A stretch of DNA of 64,000 nt from GCA-002793235 sp965267355 (lineage in GTDB: Bacteria > Bacteroidota > Bacteroidia > Flavobacteriales_E > Vicingaceae). Below the pieces are notes generated by a model. That model did not search any database and was not told where the DNA came from. It was given only the letters and a program-made list of their open reading frames with translations. The stretch is taken from the NCBI GenBank assembly GCA_965267355.1, contig OZ253956.1, positions 2,970,109-3,034,108 of the forward strand, written 5' to 3'. Position 1 is the stretch's first letter. Every line of letters begins with the position of its first letter. A program made the translations under genes and the position numbers. Positions 45,501 to 55,713 of this stretch are shown in pieces.

Positions 45501-48500
45501 TGCTGCTAATGATTTAATTAATGCCTTTAACAATTCTTTTGTGATAGATGGACAAATGAGAAACATGACTGAAGTAGCCGCTTTTATTCAAAAATGTGGC
45601 AATAACTCATTAACAGTTTCTCCATCTTCACCCGACTGTTTTGTGTTTGGAAAAGATGCTGGTGGCGGATTGACTACACAACAAGAAGATGATTTAAGAG
45701 AACTTCAATGGATTAACTTCATCGCATTATATCTGCAAAAGAAGAATAAAATTATCAATACCATCTATGATAATTACGCTATCAATACATGCTCTGCATT
45801 TAATGATTGTATATCAAATACTTCTTTCAACCCTTTTAATAAGGGATTTGCATCTATTCCTAGTATTTTTAACTCTGAGTATTATGCCGTTGAACAACCA
45901 TGTGCTTATTACCGAAGACAATTGTTTAAATACAAGCAAAAACGCTTTTTAGATGAAAGCGATATGGGTGTTGATCCTAATACACTTGCTTATCAATTAT
46001 ATGATATTACCGGACAATGCCCTGTTGCCATGAATTTCCAAAATTTATTGAATGAACTAGGCAGCTCAAGTAATTTAACAGCCACAAATTTTAACCTAAA
46101 CTCCTTAAGTTCAACTAGTGGTTTATTAATTGCTATGACCAATAACAACCCTACTTTACCTTTTCCTCCAATTACCTATGATGCAGCTATAAGTGGTAAT
46201 TCTTTAAAATTTACAACCTCTTCTTCTGGTCCAGCTAGTTGTGAAACCATCTTAACACCTGTTTCAGGAACCATTAACTGGAATGATGTAATCGGTTTTG
46301 TAGGTTTAACTGCTAATGGTTTTTCAGCTCCTAATTATACATTTACTGTTTTTGCAAAAGTAGATGATGGCAATGGAGGCTTTACATTGGAAGAAGTATC
46401 AGGAACTACTTGTTTAAATATTCTAAACTGTAACTTTAATCAAGTTTGCACACCAACTGAATTAGCTGAAGACCTGCAACTATTACTAAGTGTATTGGCT
46501 AATGATGGTCAATTGACCTCTTCAAATTTCGCTGTAGGAAATGACCCTAACTATAACCCCTTCATCACTTCTAATATCTCTGCCATATTAACTAATACTG
46601 GCAATATTAGCTGGAGTTTAACCCCAGGCCCTCCTCTAGGAGTACTTACTGATGGAGTTAATGAAATCAGGTTACAGTTTACAGCTGTATCTACCAGTAA
46701 TTTAAACCCTGCACAAATTAATTTCTTCAATAATATTAATGTTTCTAGTGTAGGTAATAATGTTTATACCGTAGATGTTTATGATATCAATGGTTTAAAT
46801 TTAGGTACACTTACCGGAACTGCTACCAAAGTAATAAATGGAGTAACATCTAACCTTAAAATGGGAAGTTGTGATAATCCTCCACTTTCAGATTGTGAAA
46901 CTCCTGCACATCAAAATCTGGATGACCTTGCCCGTTTATTATTTACTGAATTGATTAATGATACTTTCGAGATTGCTGACATGGAAAATATTTTAGAAAG
47001 CCCTGCCATGACTACAGGATTGGAAAGTTACTTAGGAGATACCTCTGTGGTAGTTACTGCTAGCGAAACTACTTCTTGCGATACTTCAGGATGTTCTACT
47101 TTACTTTCAGTAATGATAGGTGACTGTGATTTAACACTTTCTTTCAATACTCCCGATAGCATCTCTTTCGAAGATATTACTCCCTTACCTATCCATTTTA
47201 CAGCAGTAGGTGAACTTATTGAAAATAATTACTTTGATTTTATTTTTGATGTTTCATATGTTAATAATAATGGTACTACGGATACTATTACTGTAAATGG
47301 ATCTACTACCTGCATACCACTAAATAATTGTGACACATGTTACCTTACTCCCTCAGACACAGGTACAACAGATGGAGGTAACGACACCTTAGTTAGTGAC
47401 CCAATAGATAAAGATACCACACTAGTATTAATGCCAACATTAGAAGCCTCAGTTAGCAACCTTAATACCCGTTTAGGTTATTCCACATCAGATTCAGCTT
47501 ATGTAGAAACCCTAACCTATCAAGAGATAATGGGTAAAGGTGCTGGTGCATTTGTAGAAAATTACATCCGATTTATCGACAATTTTAATCCAACAATAGA
47601 CGAAAATAGTTACCTGTATAATTTTGACTTATTTATTGCCGATTTTGGAAAAAGCATCTCTATTGATAAAGAATATGAACGCTATACCAAAACCATTGAC
47701 CTCTACAACGATAGAGCTGATAGTCTTTCTTTAGATAGTTTAGAAGTGGTGAGTATAGAAGATTATGCTTCTCAAAAACTAGCTACAGGGTGTAATACTT
47801 ATATCAATCATGTGGATACCTGCTTACAAAACGATAGTACTCAAGCTCAAGATATTATATCCTTTATGGTAGCCCAAAGTATGATAGATACTTCAGCGGT
47901 AGATTCCAATCAGTTATTATACAAAACCTATGTAGAAGCCTTTGAACATTTTAGAATTAACCATCCGTTAGCTAAATTTTCCGAGTCTTATTTAAAAATG
48001 GCTTCATACGAGTTAACCGTTAAAAATAACCTTTACTATAACGATTTATCAAAATCTGGTTTTACAGCTTACATTACTACTTTTTACGATACTACTCAAT
48101 TACCTGATGTATTGCCTTATTACGATACCAAATTATTAAGTTTTACACAGATAGAACAACCTAAATGCGTGAAACAATATTTCCAGTTGGTACAATTATT
48201 AAACAATTATAACAATTCTCCTTATGCACAATTAAACAACCATCAGTTACCTATACCTACTCCACAAGATGCGGTGAGACTATGTGCATGCTTATCAAAA
48301 TACATGGCTTACATAAGTCCTTATTTGGAGGTTCCTGCCAATCAAAATCTAACTTTACCATTACCAATTATAAAAGATCCAGGCTGTGGAGAAGAACAAA
48401 ACTGTGAAATATTTGATTGCGATGCCGTTGATCCATGCGAACAATCATTAAGTGATTATCAAGCCAGCGTATTGGAGTATAATCAGCTAGTAGCGGACAG

Positions 48501-51500
48501 CAACTTAAACAACAATATGATTACCGAAAGAGTTTCTGCTGCTGCATTTGAAGAAAAAGATTTGTGTGATTGTATAGAAAAATTTAATGAAGCTATAGGT
48601 ATTATTAAAGATACGATTCGCTCAGGAGGCACTATATCTTATGCCAGTCTTGCTGAAGACTCTTTGGCAAGTGCAGCAAGTGAACCACCTAGAGAATTGG
48701 ATCCTTTCTATTATTGTGCTGACCTACCTTGTGGACCAGACTCAGTTCTATTAGATACTGTTCCTAACGATTCGGTAGAATATATTGATCCTTGTGTACA
48801 AAATATGATTAATACTGCATTGGCTAATGCTGCTAATGCTTATGAGCAGTACATAGATAGTCTTTCGCAAGATTTTATAACCAGGTACAAAGAGCATTGC
48901 ACCAATTATTTAATGGAAAGCTTTACCAAGGCTTATGAAGATGCTGAGTATCACTTTACGCTTTATTATTACGACCAGGCAGGCAACTTAATAAAAACCA
49001 TTCCACCAGAAGGTGTAGAAATTGTTCCAACCACCAGTTCTTCAGATGCGCTATCGCAAAGCATTCTGGCAGACCGACTAACCAATACTAAAAATTTCTA
49101 TACCAACCACCGTATGGAAACCAAGTACATTTACAATAGCCTGAACCAATTAACCAAGCAAACCTTACCCGACCATGATAACATGGATATCTGTACCTTA
49201 TCTGGTGTGAACGGGTTGCCTACCAACTTTACCATTGAAGAGGTTCAATTTGTAACCCCTTCTAAAGGTTATTTGGTGGGTTGGTTAACGCAAACTGTAG
49301 GTGCTAGCCCTAAAGACAGAGGAATGCTTTTTACCACCAACAATGGAGGAGCTAACTGGACAAGGGTAAATGATGTTGTAGCCGCAGATATTAATGCCAT
49401 GCAATGGGCAAACCCTAATGATGCCTATGCGGTGGCTAATAATGGAGTGTTCCTTGAATCAAAAAATGCAGGTTTTTCATGGGATATGATTAACTTGTAT
49501 CAGGTTGATGTTACTGAAAACCTGAACGACCTTTATTTAGATGCTAGTGGTAATGGTTTACTGGTTGGAGATAATCTTACCTTAGTAGATTACCAAAGTG
49601 GTACACCTACTAAATTTAATCTAACAACAAGTCCATCGGGTGTATTTGCTACAAATTCAACCATTACAGCCATTGATTTCGATGTTACCAATAGCAGTTA
49701 CTACATTACAGTTATTGATCCTTCTGGCAAAAATTACATTTGCCATAATACACTATCAGGAGCAAGTAGTTCTGCATGGACAATTATTGAAGATATTAGA
49801 ATTGATCAACTCTCAGCAATTAGTGCTACAGATAATAGCAATGCCGTTGTTGCAGGGAATAATGGTTTACTCTTAAAAACAACTGATAGCGGTAACAACT
49901 GGATAGTAACCGAAACTGGCACAAGAGATGACTTTGAACACATTTATTTTAGAGATGCTAATATAGGTGTAGCCATTATTAATCAACATTTGTATAAAAC
50001 ATTAAATGGCGGTAGTTCCTGGGTGGTGATGGATAACAGCACTAATTATCACAGTCTTAATTTTTATGAAGATAATGGAACTTACTCTTATTTAATGGCT
50101 GCCTGTGATAACGGAACTGTAGTAAAAATATTTGTAAGTGCTGGTGGCGCAGGATATGAACCAAAAGTAGCAGATGCTACTATACCTGTAGTTACTTTAA
50201 ACGATGCTTACGCTGTTACCAATGGTAATAACCTTATTGTAGCAACTGTTTCGGATAATGATATGTACGTAACCCATAATTTTAATGCCAACACACCTAA
50301 CTGGACTAAATTAGATCTTACTTCATCTGCACCTAATCTTAAACAACTACGCTTTGTAAAAGGTAGCGGCAACCACTTAATGGGACTGGGTATTGATAAT
50401 AACCAGGCTGTATTCGAATTTGAATACGATCCGAATAAAGACATTAATAATAGTCCTAATGATCTAGATTCCACATTAAACATTAACAACCCTTCTTTAA
50501 CCGGATTTACAGATATTGATCTGTTATACAATACCTCCAATACTTTTGTATTGTACAACGGTACAGGTAATGCCATGTACGAGTTTGTACCAACTTTTGG
50601 AGCAAGTGCTCCTGGTGCTACTTTTGGTTCCTTTACCAATTCATCAACGGGATTATCATTACCTGCTCCTACAGTTACACGCTTATTTAGTGTAAAACCT
50701 AATGATGGTATTGTGATGATAGACCTTGCAGGAGACATTAACGAACTAAGCGCGAGTAGTTACAGTACTTCCTCTACTACTACCAATAATGTACGTGTTG
50801 AGCCAATTAATGATGTAGTAGTTACACAAGCTGCCAACATTAGTGCTGTAACCAATAACGGTAAAATGTTAGAAGGAACCAACAGTTTGTTAACCCTGAA
50901 AGTAACTCCAACTCTTGACAACCTAAATGCATTAGACAAATTAGATGCTGGTAATAATGTACTAATGGCAGGTAATAATGGTAGCTTAATATTATGGAAC
51001 AATGCTATGTTTGTACCACAAAATAGTGGTACTGCTAACCATTTATTAGCCATTGATAAGCAAGATAACAACGCTGTTGTTTTAGTTACAGGTGCTAATG
51101 GAACTATTATACATACTCCTGGTTATACTAGTGGTACATACAATAGCATTTTAACCACCGAAAGTGAAAACATTAATGCTGTAAAATACAATGCAAATGG
51201 TAAAAGCATATTTGGAGCCAACCAAAGTCATGTATTATTTGGGTTAAGTGCTTCAGTTATTCCTACCAAAGAAGTATTTACCAACCGATTAACAGGGGTG
51301 CATTTTAACTCCATTAATAACGGAACAGTAGTAGGTACTAATTATACTGCACGAAGCACTTCTAATGGTGGCAATTCTTTTGATGTTATTTTACCAACGG
51401 GTGGATTTACTACCGCTATACCAATGGAATTAACAGGTACACATACTGCTAATGACCGTTTTATTATTGGTGAACAAAATTATTTAGGGCAAGCTTCAGG

Positions 51501-54500
51501 AAATACCGCTACAACAGTAAACTTACCGGGAACTGCTACCAATAACCTATACGACATCAGTATGAATGGTGGTATTGGATTCATTGTTGGTGGTGATGCT
51601 TCGAATAATGCGGTTGCTTATAAATACACAGGCACGTGGAACAACCTTACAGTTAACCCGGCAGGTACTCCTCAAACACCTAATGGTTCTATAAACGATG
51701 CTACCTTACTAAATATGCACCACTTTACCAACAACAATACATTTATAGCCGTTGGTGAAGGTAATACGGTAGTTAATTACAATACCCTATCAACTAATGC
51801 TGTACCAATAGAAATTACCGTAACCGATTTAAATACAGGATTACCTGCTACCGTTAACTTAAACGATATTGGATTTTACGACAATAAGCTAGGTTACATT
51901 GTGGGTGATGATGGCCATCTGTTCCGCTCAGATAATGTTAGCTGGAACAATGGTAGTGAACTAAAAATTGTTTCGGTTGAGTGGGATGAAAAAAGTGTTG
52001 CAGATAATATTATTGCACAACCTAACGACCCATTAAAAGACATTAACACCATAGCTGTAGCTTCTCGTTTTAATGCCTTTATGGGTGGAGATTATGATGC
52101 TACCAGCAATCTGCAAACCTATGCAAGACTGTTGAAAGATGAAAGTGATGAAATTTCCGATAAATTCTTTTATGATAGATTAGGAAGATTAGTGATCTCT
52201 CAAAACAGCAAACAATACGATTACTCACCTAAACGATACAGTTATACCATTTACGATGAGTTGGGCAGAATTATTGAAGTAGGTGAAAAAACTGAGAATA
52301 CAGCCAATATGAGTTTTAACGATATTTTCGGAACCAACATTGGTGCTACCTATAACCCTAATGTAATTGACGATGCTAAACTATTAGCATGGGTTGGAGA
52401 AACTACCGGTAGCAGAACTGAAGTAACCAATACCTATTACGACAAACCGTTAACAGGTATTACTGCCATTTTACCAACTACTTTTATGCCTGATACTAAC
52501 GATTACCGAAACCGTATAGCCATGGTAAGTTATGAAGATTTGCACGATAACGACCCGTTAACCTACAACCATGCTACACATTACATTTACGACATACACG
52601 GTAATGTAAAAACCCTGTTGCAAGATAATGCTGATTTAACTGCCAACAGCTCCACTACCCCACAACGCTTTAAGCGTATGGATTATCTTTACGATTTGGT
52701 TTCAGGTAATGTAAATCAGGTATCGTATCAAACGGACGAAGTAGACCAATGGCATCACCGATATGAATACGATGCCGATAACCGCATTCAAAAAGTATTT
52801 GTAAGCGATAACAATTTAATATGGAGTGAAGAAGCACGTTATTTCTATTACGACCATGGCCCGCTGGCACGTATTGAGTTAGGCGACAATAACGTACAAG
52901 GTATTGATTATGCCTACACCCTACAAGGTTGGTTAAAGAACATGAACTCGGATGAATTGTATGCAGCCAATGATATGGGTAAAGATGGTGATACCCAAGC
53001 TAATAACCCTAATGCACTGTTTGCACGCGATGCCTTTGGTTTTAGCTTAAATTACCATAACAACGATTATATACCAATAGGTACGTTTACCACTAATACA
53101 GCTCCTGTATCAGCCATTGCAGGTAGCGATGTTACCGATAACTCTAACGAGTTGTTTAATGGCAACATACGAGCTATGGTAAGTAGCATTAAAAAGCCGG
53201 AAGTATATGCAGCTACTACTGCTGCCAATTTACCGGAAGTACTGCCGCAAGCAACAGCCTACAAATACGATCAGTTAAACCGATTGCTGGAAGCCGCTGC
53301 CTTTACCAATGTAGAGCAAGATCCTAACCAAACAACCTTTAACCAGTGGCAAAATTCAGGCACCTATAACGGAAGGTATTATAATGTGTTTACTTACGAT
53401 GCCAATGGTAATATTGAAACACAACTGCGTAAAGATGAAGATGGTAATGTGTTCGATGACATGACTTACCATTATGCAGAAAGTGGTGGATTTAAAGTGG
53501 CTAACCGATTGTATCATGTAAACGACCCAAGTGCTTCTGCCCACCCTAACCCACCTGCCACAGGTAAAAACCATTTTGATGACGATATTGAAGACATGGG
53601 TGCATTTAACAACAACTTAGCACAAATTAATGATGGATCGAATAACTACCAGTACGACCAAATTGGTAACCTGATAGCCGACAAGCAGGAAGAAATACAC
53701 CAGATCTATTGGACAGTATACGGCAAAGTAGAAAGTGTAGTGAGAATGGCATCGAGTTTAAAGAAAAACCTGGTATTTGAATACGATGCTAACGGAAATA
53801 GAATTGCCAAACACCAATACGGAAACATGACACCAAACAGTACCCAGGTAAATTTTGACCCGCTTAACCCAACCGATTGGGAAAAAAGCACTTATTACAG
53901 CCGAGATGCACAAGGCAATGTAATGGCTATTTACGAATATACCGTAGATGATAACACCCAACAAAACCACTACACACTTACCGAGCGTAACATATACGGA
54001 AGCAACCGCTTAGGAAACAACAACAAAAACATAGAAATGATTGCTGCACCTCCTGTTGATACGAGTAAATACATCCATCATGTAGGTAACCGACAATACG
54101 AGCTAAGTAACCACTTAGGCAATGTAATGAGTGTTATATCCGACCGTAAAATAGCCCGCGATATAGATCAGGATAATAATGTAGATTATTACGAGCCGGA
54201 CATCTTATTAACCTTTGATTACAGCCCGTTTGGAGCTCCGCTACATGCACGTAGCTTTAGCAAAGAAGTTTGCCGCGATACCAGCTTTATGCTAACCGTA
54301 GAAGATTTGAATACCAACTTTGATGATGGTACTACACAAGGCTGGACTGAACTTGGTAATACTGCCTTAACAGTAACTGGAGGACAACTTCAATCCAAGA
54401 AAGCAGGGGGTGGTCAGCTCATGGGATGCACTAACTCGTTTATGGGAACAAATGGTGTAACTTACGACTTTACCATAACTATAGATAAAGGTAATTGTAA

Positions 54501-55713
54501 CAGTGCAGCGCATATATTATTGGAAGTGTTAGATCCTAATAACACAGTTATTTACACACAAACCTTAATGGCAGGGGCACAAACTTACACTACTCAATTT
54601 ACAGCCAATGTTACGGGAGCATACACGATTAATGTAACCCGTATTAACAATGCTAGTAATTGTTATTTCTTAATCGATGATGTACTGGTAACTCATGAGG
54701 AAGAAGTAACCCAAATTTTGTGTGAAGATTACAATTCATCCGGCTCTGCTAAGTATAGATGGGGGTTCAACGGAATGGAAAAAGACGATAATTTAAAAGG
54801 AACAGGTAACAGTTATGATTTTGGGACTAGAATGTATGACCCTAGAATTGGAAGATGGAAAGTTATTGATAAAATGCACCATCTGCAACCAGATCAAAGC
54901 ACTTACAAATCTTTTCTAAATAATCCTCTATTTTATAAAGATGAAGATGGAAAAATAGAAGTTGATTTAATTACAATTATTGATAAACGTACAGGTGCTG
55001 AAGTAACGTTTGGAAAGGTTTTGAGTAATGATGTTTTTAAAGCAGAAAATAGATCTGAAGGCGGACTTGGAGGAGCGTTATTAACTAAAGTTAGAGTATG
55101 GCGTGATAAAATACACCAAACAACAGTAGTAATTAATGAAGATGGTTCTTTTACAGTAAGCAAATCTGAAAAGTTTGGAAAAGAACGTTTGACAAGAAGA
55201 GGATTAGGCCGAGATAATGCTTTAATTGCTAATGCAATAATGGATAATATAGATGCGATAAAAGCATTAGCAACTCTTGATTTTGAAGGACCAGGTGAAT
55301 CACAAGCTGGAGGTGTAATGCTGACCACAAAAGGTTATTCTTATTCACCTACAAAAACTCAGGGTGAGAATAGGGATATACACGAAGTTGAAGCAGATGA
55401 ATTAGTTTCTGCATTGGGTGGATTATCTGGTGGTGGCATTAATAACACTTCAAATACGATTATTAGGCTACTCAATAATCTAAGTAATTTTGAATCCTTT
55501 ATAAATTCATTAAATGATGCTGTGAATGCTGTGGTAGACGATAAAATTGAAATTAATAGCCAATCTGAAACTGTACAAACTGGGGATACTGTTCGATGCA
55601 AATATTGTATAGAAAGAGGTGATTCTAGTGGTTTTATAATTCAAGGTAGTGATACAAGAGATCATGTAACTCCAACTAATGAAGATGTTCCAAATGAAGA
55701 AGAAGATAATTAG
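42550..55713 (+). CDS. Giant exported RHS-repeat protein with DUF6443, inserted Ycf48-like propeller, RHS core and C-terminal variable tip
   Basis: A 4387-residue protein from ATG 42550 (signal MIKKLGILLLLLGVVLISNA then Q); an ATG 36 bases upstream lacks a good signal. Approximate layout: 200-290 Fn3-like; 310-480 DUF6443 (LKNWQLTTNFAEEGKKKEVI; TIYDHQGRAAVSVLP); 590-2090 cysteine-rich helical and beta blocks; 2130-2210 YD strands (YYYDQAGNLIKTIPPEGV); 2215-3150 Ycf48/sialidase-like propeller (FTTNNGGANWTRVND); 3195-3890 RHS/YD repeats (YEYDADNRIQKVFVSDNNLI); 3920-4055 CBM-like. From 4061 comes the RHS core (SSGSAKYRWGFNGMEKDD ... YDPRIGRWKVIDKM), then a tip of ~250 residues. The tip ends with RCKYCIERGDSSGF and TRDHVTPTNED, a Cys pair and an HNH-like DH, so a nuclease is possible but unproven. 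The adjacent gene is the likely immunity gene. Confidence 0.85.
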   Translation: MIKKLGILLLLLGVVLISNAQELECNERIETNTSTPLVQVGDNKTISCGAGQPGATDITTVDIVTLAINFNHPDFIAVSYLLEVDVEITPLNGTPFTIPLSIEYEPFDKQTFKDKDAYIFKNVDEYIFEIANIKIDGVSVTDLPSNVYLDGTIRVNRIFDFTPNTGTAITINQPVEIDLDCDASAVPDKLEINWMTMPGAIEYQLEWAFINDYDATVTPTSSTTTNISPSNLKFDFRHNSTRITTINTSYSIPLLFERGYLIYRVRAVGKDPNQHEKFIYGVWSAPNTGTVASLSGNHKYLTSSHENLKNWQLTTNFAEEGKKKEVISYFDGSLRNRQSVTKINSDDNVVVGETIYDHQGRAAVSVLPVPVLEDNCTTPTTPPIKFYPNFNQVSSGVGYSKTDFDVDVANCQTAVQPMFDGSGASRYYSPLNPKQDAQQQFVPDAEDHPFTVIDYTSDQTGRIRRQSGVGVDFKLGSGHETQYFYGKPDQIQLDRLFGSEVGFASHYKKNMVIDANNQISVSYLNQEGKVVATSLAGNPPTNVESIPSQPAAAVNLEQEMILPTVANTSPAGKVSQMVFNETFLVSTAGPYTFNYDMTSVSFTDVCLPNICFSCAYELTVKLTDDCGNVIEDDQNNPIEYHEMIGNFTDNGDGTVTFHVDCNVPTPNYQLSFIANLLVGNYNIEKTLTLSENAIDYYLEQYLDSNNNTCIKTLNDFEEEFLAQIDTSDCNVTCESCAEALGTKEDFVANGLGTAADYDLALEECLAPCKLLTMCETIYEMMLADVSPGGQYGKYLDANNNINVGMYWLSVYNTTHTNKLQGLTITSHWKYPKVFLNGTNQTMYVDDNNNESFIQITEISPGVYSPAVDQTYIGNIINNGGQLFIRPQYLANLSDFIDVYWQDSWARSLVQYHPEYCYYQQCMGHMEEDANNLSSQLFDAQLRDFSFSDAVSAGYLSGNNTSGYNFNFNADPFISFTTAANYNATAANDLINAFNNSFVIDGQMRNMTEVAAFIQKCGNNSLTVSPSSPDCFVFGKDAGGGLTTQQEDDLRELQWINFIALYLQKKNKIINTIYDNYAINTCSAFNDCISNTSFNPFNKGFASIPSIFNSEYYAVEQPCAYYRRQLFKYKQKRFLDESDMGVDPNTLAYQLYDITGQCPVAMNFQNLLNELGSSSNLTATNFNLNSLSSTSGLLIAMTNNNPTLPFPPITYDAAISGNSLKFTTSSSGPASCETILTPVSGTINWNDVIGFVGLTANGFSAPNYTFTVFAKVDDGNGGFTLEEVSGTTCLNILNCNFNQVCTPTELAEDLQLLLSVLANDGQLTSSNFAVGNDPNYNPFITSNISAILTNTGNISWSLTPGPPLGVLTDGVNEIRLQFTAVSTSNLNPAQINFFNNINVSSVGNNVYTVDVYDINGLNLGTLTGTATKVINGVTSNLKMGSCDNPPLSDCETPAHQNLDDLARLLFTELINDTFEIADMENILESPAMTTGLESYLGDTSVVVTASETTSCDTSGCSTLLSVMIGDCDLTLSFNTPDSISFEDITPLPIHFTAVGELIENNYFDFIFDVSYVNNNGTTDTITVNGSTTCIPLNNCDTCYLTPSDTGTTDGGNDTLVSDPIDKDTTLVLMPTLEASVSNLNTRLGYSTSDSAYVETLTYQEIMGKGAGAFVENYIRFIDNFNPTIDENSYLYNFDLFIADFGKSISIDKEYERYTKTIDLYNDRADSLSLDSLEVVSIEDYASQKLATGCNTYINHVDTCLQNDSTQAQDIISFMVAQSMIDTSAVDSNQLLYKTYVEAFEHFRINHPLAKFSESYLKMASYELTVKNNLYYNDLSKSGFTAYITTFYDTTQLPDVLPYYDTKLLSFTQIEQPKCVKQYFQLVQLLNNYNNSPYAQLNNHQLPIPTPQDAVRLCACLSKYMAYISPYLEVPANQNLTLPLPIIKDPGCGEEQNCEIFDCDAVDPCEQSLSDYQASVLEYNQLVADSNLNNNMITERVSAAAFEEKDLCDCIEKFNEAIGIIKDTIRSGGTISYASLAEDSLASAASEPPRELDPFYYCADLPCGPDSVLLDTVPNDSVEYIDPCVQNMINTALANAANAYEQYIDSLSQDFITRYKEHCTNYLMESFTKAYEDAEYHFTLYYYDQAGNLIKTIPPEGVEIVPTTSSSDALSQSILADRLTNTKNFYTNHRMETKYIYNSLNQLTKQTLPDHDNMDICTLSGVNGLPTNFTIEEVQFVTPSKGYLVGWLTQTVGASPKDRGMLFTTNNGGANWTRVNDVVAADINAMQWANPNDAYAVANNGVFLESKNAGFSWDMINLYQVDVTENLNDLYLDASGNGLLVGDNLTLVDYQSGTPTKFNLTTSPSGVFATNSTITAIDFDVTNSSYYITVIDPSGKNYICHNTLSGASSSAWTIIEDIRIDQLSAISATDNSNAVVAGNNGLLLKTTDSGNNWIVTETGTRDDFEHIYFRDANIGVAIINQHLYKTLNGGSSWVVMDNSTNYHSLNFYEDNGTYSYLMAACDNGTVVKIFVSAGGAGYEPKVADATIPVVTLNDAYAVTNGNNLIVATVSDNDMYVTHNFNANTPNWTKLDLTSSAPNLKQLRFVKGSGNHLMGLGIDNNQAVFEFEYDPNKDINNSPNDLDSTLNINNPSLTGFTDIDLLYNTSNTFVLYNGTGNAMYEFVPTFGASAPGATFGSFTNSSTGLSLPAPTVTRLFSVKPNDGIVMIDLAGDINELSASSYSTSSTTTNNVRVEPINDVVVTQAANISAVTNNGKMLEGTNSLLTLKVTPTLDNLNALDKLDAGNNVLMAGNNGSLILWNNAMFVPQNSGTANHLLAIDKQDNNAVVLVTGANGTIIHTPGYTSGTYNSILTTESENINAVKYNANGKSIFGANQSHVLFGLSASVIPTKEVFTNRLTGVHFNSINNGTVVGTNYTARSTSNGGNSFDVILPTGGFTTAIPMELTGTHTANDRFIIGEQNYLGQASGNTATTVNLPGTATNNLYDISMNGGIGFIVGGDASNNAVAYKYTGTWNNLTVNPAGTPQTPNGSINDATLLNMHHFTNNNTFIAVGEGNTVVNYNTLSTNAVPIEITVTDLNTGLPATVNLNDIGFYDNKLGYIVGDDGHLFRSDNVSWNNGSELKIVSVEWDEKSVADNIIAQPNDPLKDINTIAVASRFNAFMGGDYDATSNLQTYARLLKDESDEISDKFFYDRLGRLVISQNSKQYDYSPKRYSYTIYDELGRIIEVGEKTENTANMSFNDIFGTNIGATYNPNVIDDAKLLAWVGETTGSRTEVTNTYYDKPLTGITAILPTTFMPDTNDYRNRIAMVSYEDLHDNDPLTYNHATHYIYDIHGNVKTLLQDNADLTANSSTTPQRFKRMDYLYDLVSGNVNQVSYQTDEVDQWHHRYEYDADNRIQKVFVSDNNLIWSEEARYFYYDHGPLARIELGDNNVQGIDYAYTLQGWLKNMNSDELYAANDMGKDGDTQANNPNALFARDAFGFSLNYHNNDYIPIGTFTTNTAPVSAIAGSDVTDNSNELFNGNIRAMVSSIKKPEVYAATTAANLPEVLPQATAYKYDQLNRLLEAAAFTNVEQDPNQTTFNQWQNSGTYNGRYYNVFTYDANGNIETQLRKDEDGNVFDDMTYHYAESGGFKVANRLYHVNDPSASAHPNPPATGKNHFDDDIEDMGAFNNNLAQINDGSNNYQYDQIGNLIADKQEEIHQIYWTVYGKVESVVRMASSLKKNLVFEYDANGNRIAKHQYGNMTPNSTQVNFDPLNPTDWEKSTYYSRDAQGNVMAIYEYTVDDNTQQNHYTLTERNIYGSNRLGNNNKNIEMIAAPPVDTSKYIHHVGNRQYELSNHLGNVMSVISDRKIARDIDQDNNVDYYEPDILLTFDYSPFGAPLHARSFSKEVCRDTSFMLTVEDLNTNFDDGTTQGWTELGNTALTVTGGQLQSKKAGGGQLMGCTNSFMGTNGVTYDFTITIDKGNCNSAAHILLEVLDPNNTVIYTQTLMAGAQTYTTQFTANVTGAYTINVTRINNASNCYFLIDDVLVTHEEEVTQILCEDYNSSGSAKYRWGFNGMEKDDNLKGTGNSYDFGTRMYDPRIGRWKVIDKMHHLQPDQSTYKSFLNNPLFYKDEDGKIEVDLITIIDKRTGAEVTFGKVLSNDVFKAENRSEGGLGGALLTKVRVWRDKIHQTTVVINEDGSFTVSKSEKFGKERLTRRGLGRDNALIANAIMDNIDAIKALATLDFEGPGESQAGGVMLTTKGYSYSPTKTQGENRDIHEVEADELVSALGGLSGGGINNTSNTIIRLLNNLSNFESFINSLNDAVNAVVDDKIEINSQSETVQTGDTVRCKYCIERGDSSGFIIQGSDTRDHVTPTNEDVPNEEEDN
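54421..54733 (+). repeat. CBM-like plus pre-core segment, copy 1 (in the giant RHS gene)
   Basis: This stretch encodes MGCTNSFMGTNGVTYDFTIT to EEVTQILCEDYN and recurs at 60234-60546 with roughly 80% base identity by eye. It is the part just before the RHS core and is the longest duplicated block in the array. Confidence 0.8.
54733..54768 (+). repeat. RHS core DNA repeat, copy A
   Basis: The ~35-base sequence beginning AATTCATCCGGCTCTGCTAA encodes NSSGSAKYRWGF. Copy A lies in the giant RHS gene. Copies B and E match it base for base over about 35 positions and copy C has one or two changes, although the flanks differ. This is a likely recombination anchor. Confidence 0.9.

Noticed and set aside
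50208..51071. Long minus-strand frames (176 and 103 codons) within the RHS propeller
   Set aside because: They lie antisense to a continuous, domain-bearing gene and their translations have no recognisable motifs or signals.
54933..55601. Minus-strand frames of 131 and 80 codons opposite the main RHS tip
   Set aside because: Antisense to the C-terminal tip, which reads through continuously from the RHS core; no own signals.
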